Assembly: GCA_019925795.1 (NCBI GenBank)
Contig: CM034313.1
Location: 84,661,663 to 84,725,662 of the forward strand
DNA: 64,000 bases
Direction: 5' to 3'
From: Dendrobium chrysotoxum
Taxonomy: Eukaryota; Streptophyta; Magnoliopsida; Asparagales; Orchidaceae
Content: more model-generated notes on this DNA
Told to the model about the DNA's origin: nothing
What the model saw: only the letters and a program-made list of their open reading frames with translations
Databases searched by the model: none
The DNA itself: not shown here
Numbering within the stretch: the stretch's first letter is position 1

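Larger units (their letters stand above)
36152..62113 (+). other. UXE intron 5 (25,962 bp), TE-filled
   Basis: GT-AG intron whose flanking exons join in frame (AG|G, Arg). It contains a chromovirus remnant with an inserted solo LTR and the 21.7-kb Tat-type element. 36152-36470 and 61867-62113 look like ordinary intron sequence. Confidence 0.9.

Overview
This is a window of plant nuclear DNA. It holds one recognisable host gene, on the + strand, surrounded and filled by nested transposable elements. The host gene encodes a Golgi-type UDP-arabinose (UDP-xylose) 4-epimerase of the MUR4/UXE family. Its ATG is at 10726, ten coding exons can be placed with consensus splice sites, and the reading frame runs off the right edge of the window. 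The protein reads closest to monocot and dicot UXE proteins. Huge TE-filled introns and the RTE, hAT, chromovirus and Tat-type elements suggest an angiosperm with a large genome, perhaps a non-grass monocot, but I hold that weakly.

Layout: 1-9480 is intergenic. It contains a decayed minus-strand Ty1/copia element (gag 8659-9000, integrase 4640-4972, reverse transcriptase 3534-3806, RNase H 2206-2434). That copia is broken by a 462-bp solo LTR with a TCTAA target-site duplication (TSD), a small MITE, a tandem TRIM-like array (three ~230-bp LTRs at 4973, 5742 and 7665) and a fragment of a host subtilase gene. The epimerase promoter and 5' leader occupy about 9480-10725. Exons 1 and 2 are at 10726-10786 and 11222-11346. 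Intron 2 (24.3 kb) holds a minus-strand RTE LINE, a putative solo LTR and a degenerate chromovirus (18677-33361). The chromovirus is itself interrupted by a 3.7-kb hAT transposon, an RTE fragment with a duplicated integrase segment, and a 4.2-kb solo LTR. Exons 3-5 lie at 35642-36151.

Intron 5 (26 kb) holds a chromovirus remnant split by a 1.77-kb solo LTR, and then a nearly intact 21.7-kb Tat/Ogre-type Ty3/gypsy element (40165-61861, TSD GGTAG) in the same orientation as the host gene. Its 5.1-5.2-kb LTRs differ at only about two dozen positions by eye. It encodes a 1655-codon gag-protease frame and a 1239-codon pol frame, separated by a single in-frame stop. Exons 6-10 follow from 62114, with a 324-bp hAT-type MITE (TSD TGTACACA) in intron 9.

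The most unusual signals are in the Tat element and its relatives. Each LTR carries five copies of an 18-bp perfect or near-perfect palindrome (CACGCTT-loop-AAGCGTG). The 3' untranslated region carries three copies of a long hairpin with 20-nt arms. The same LTR termini are found on LTRs of 0.46, 4.2 and 5.1-5.2 kb. I see no tRNA, rRNA or CRISPR array.
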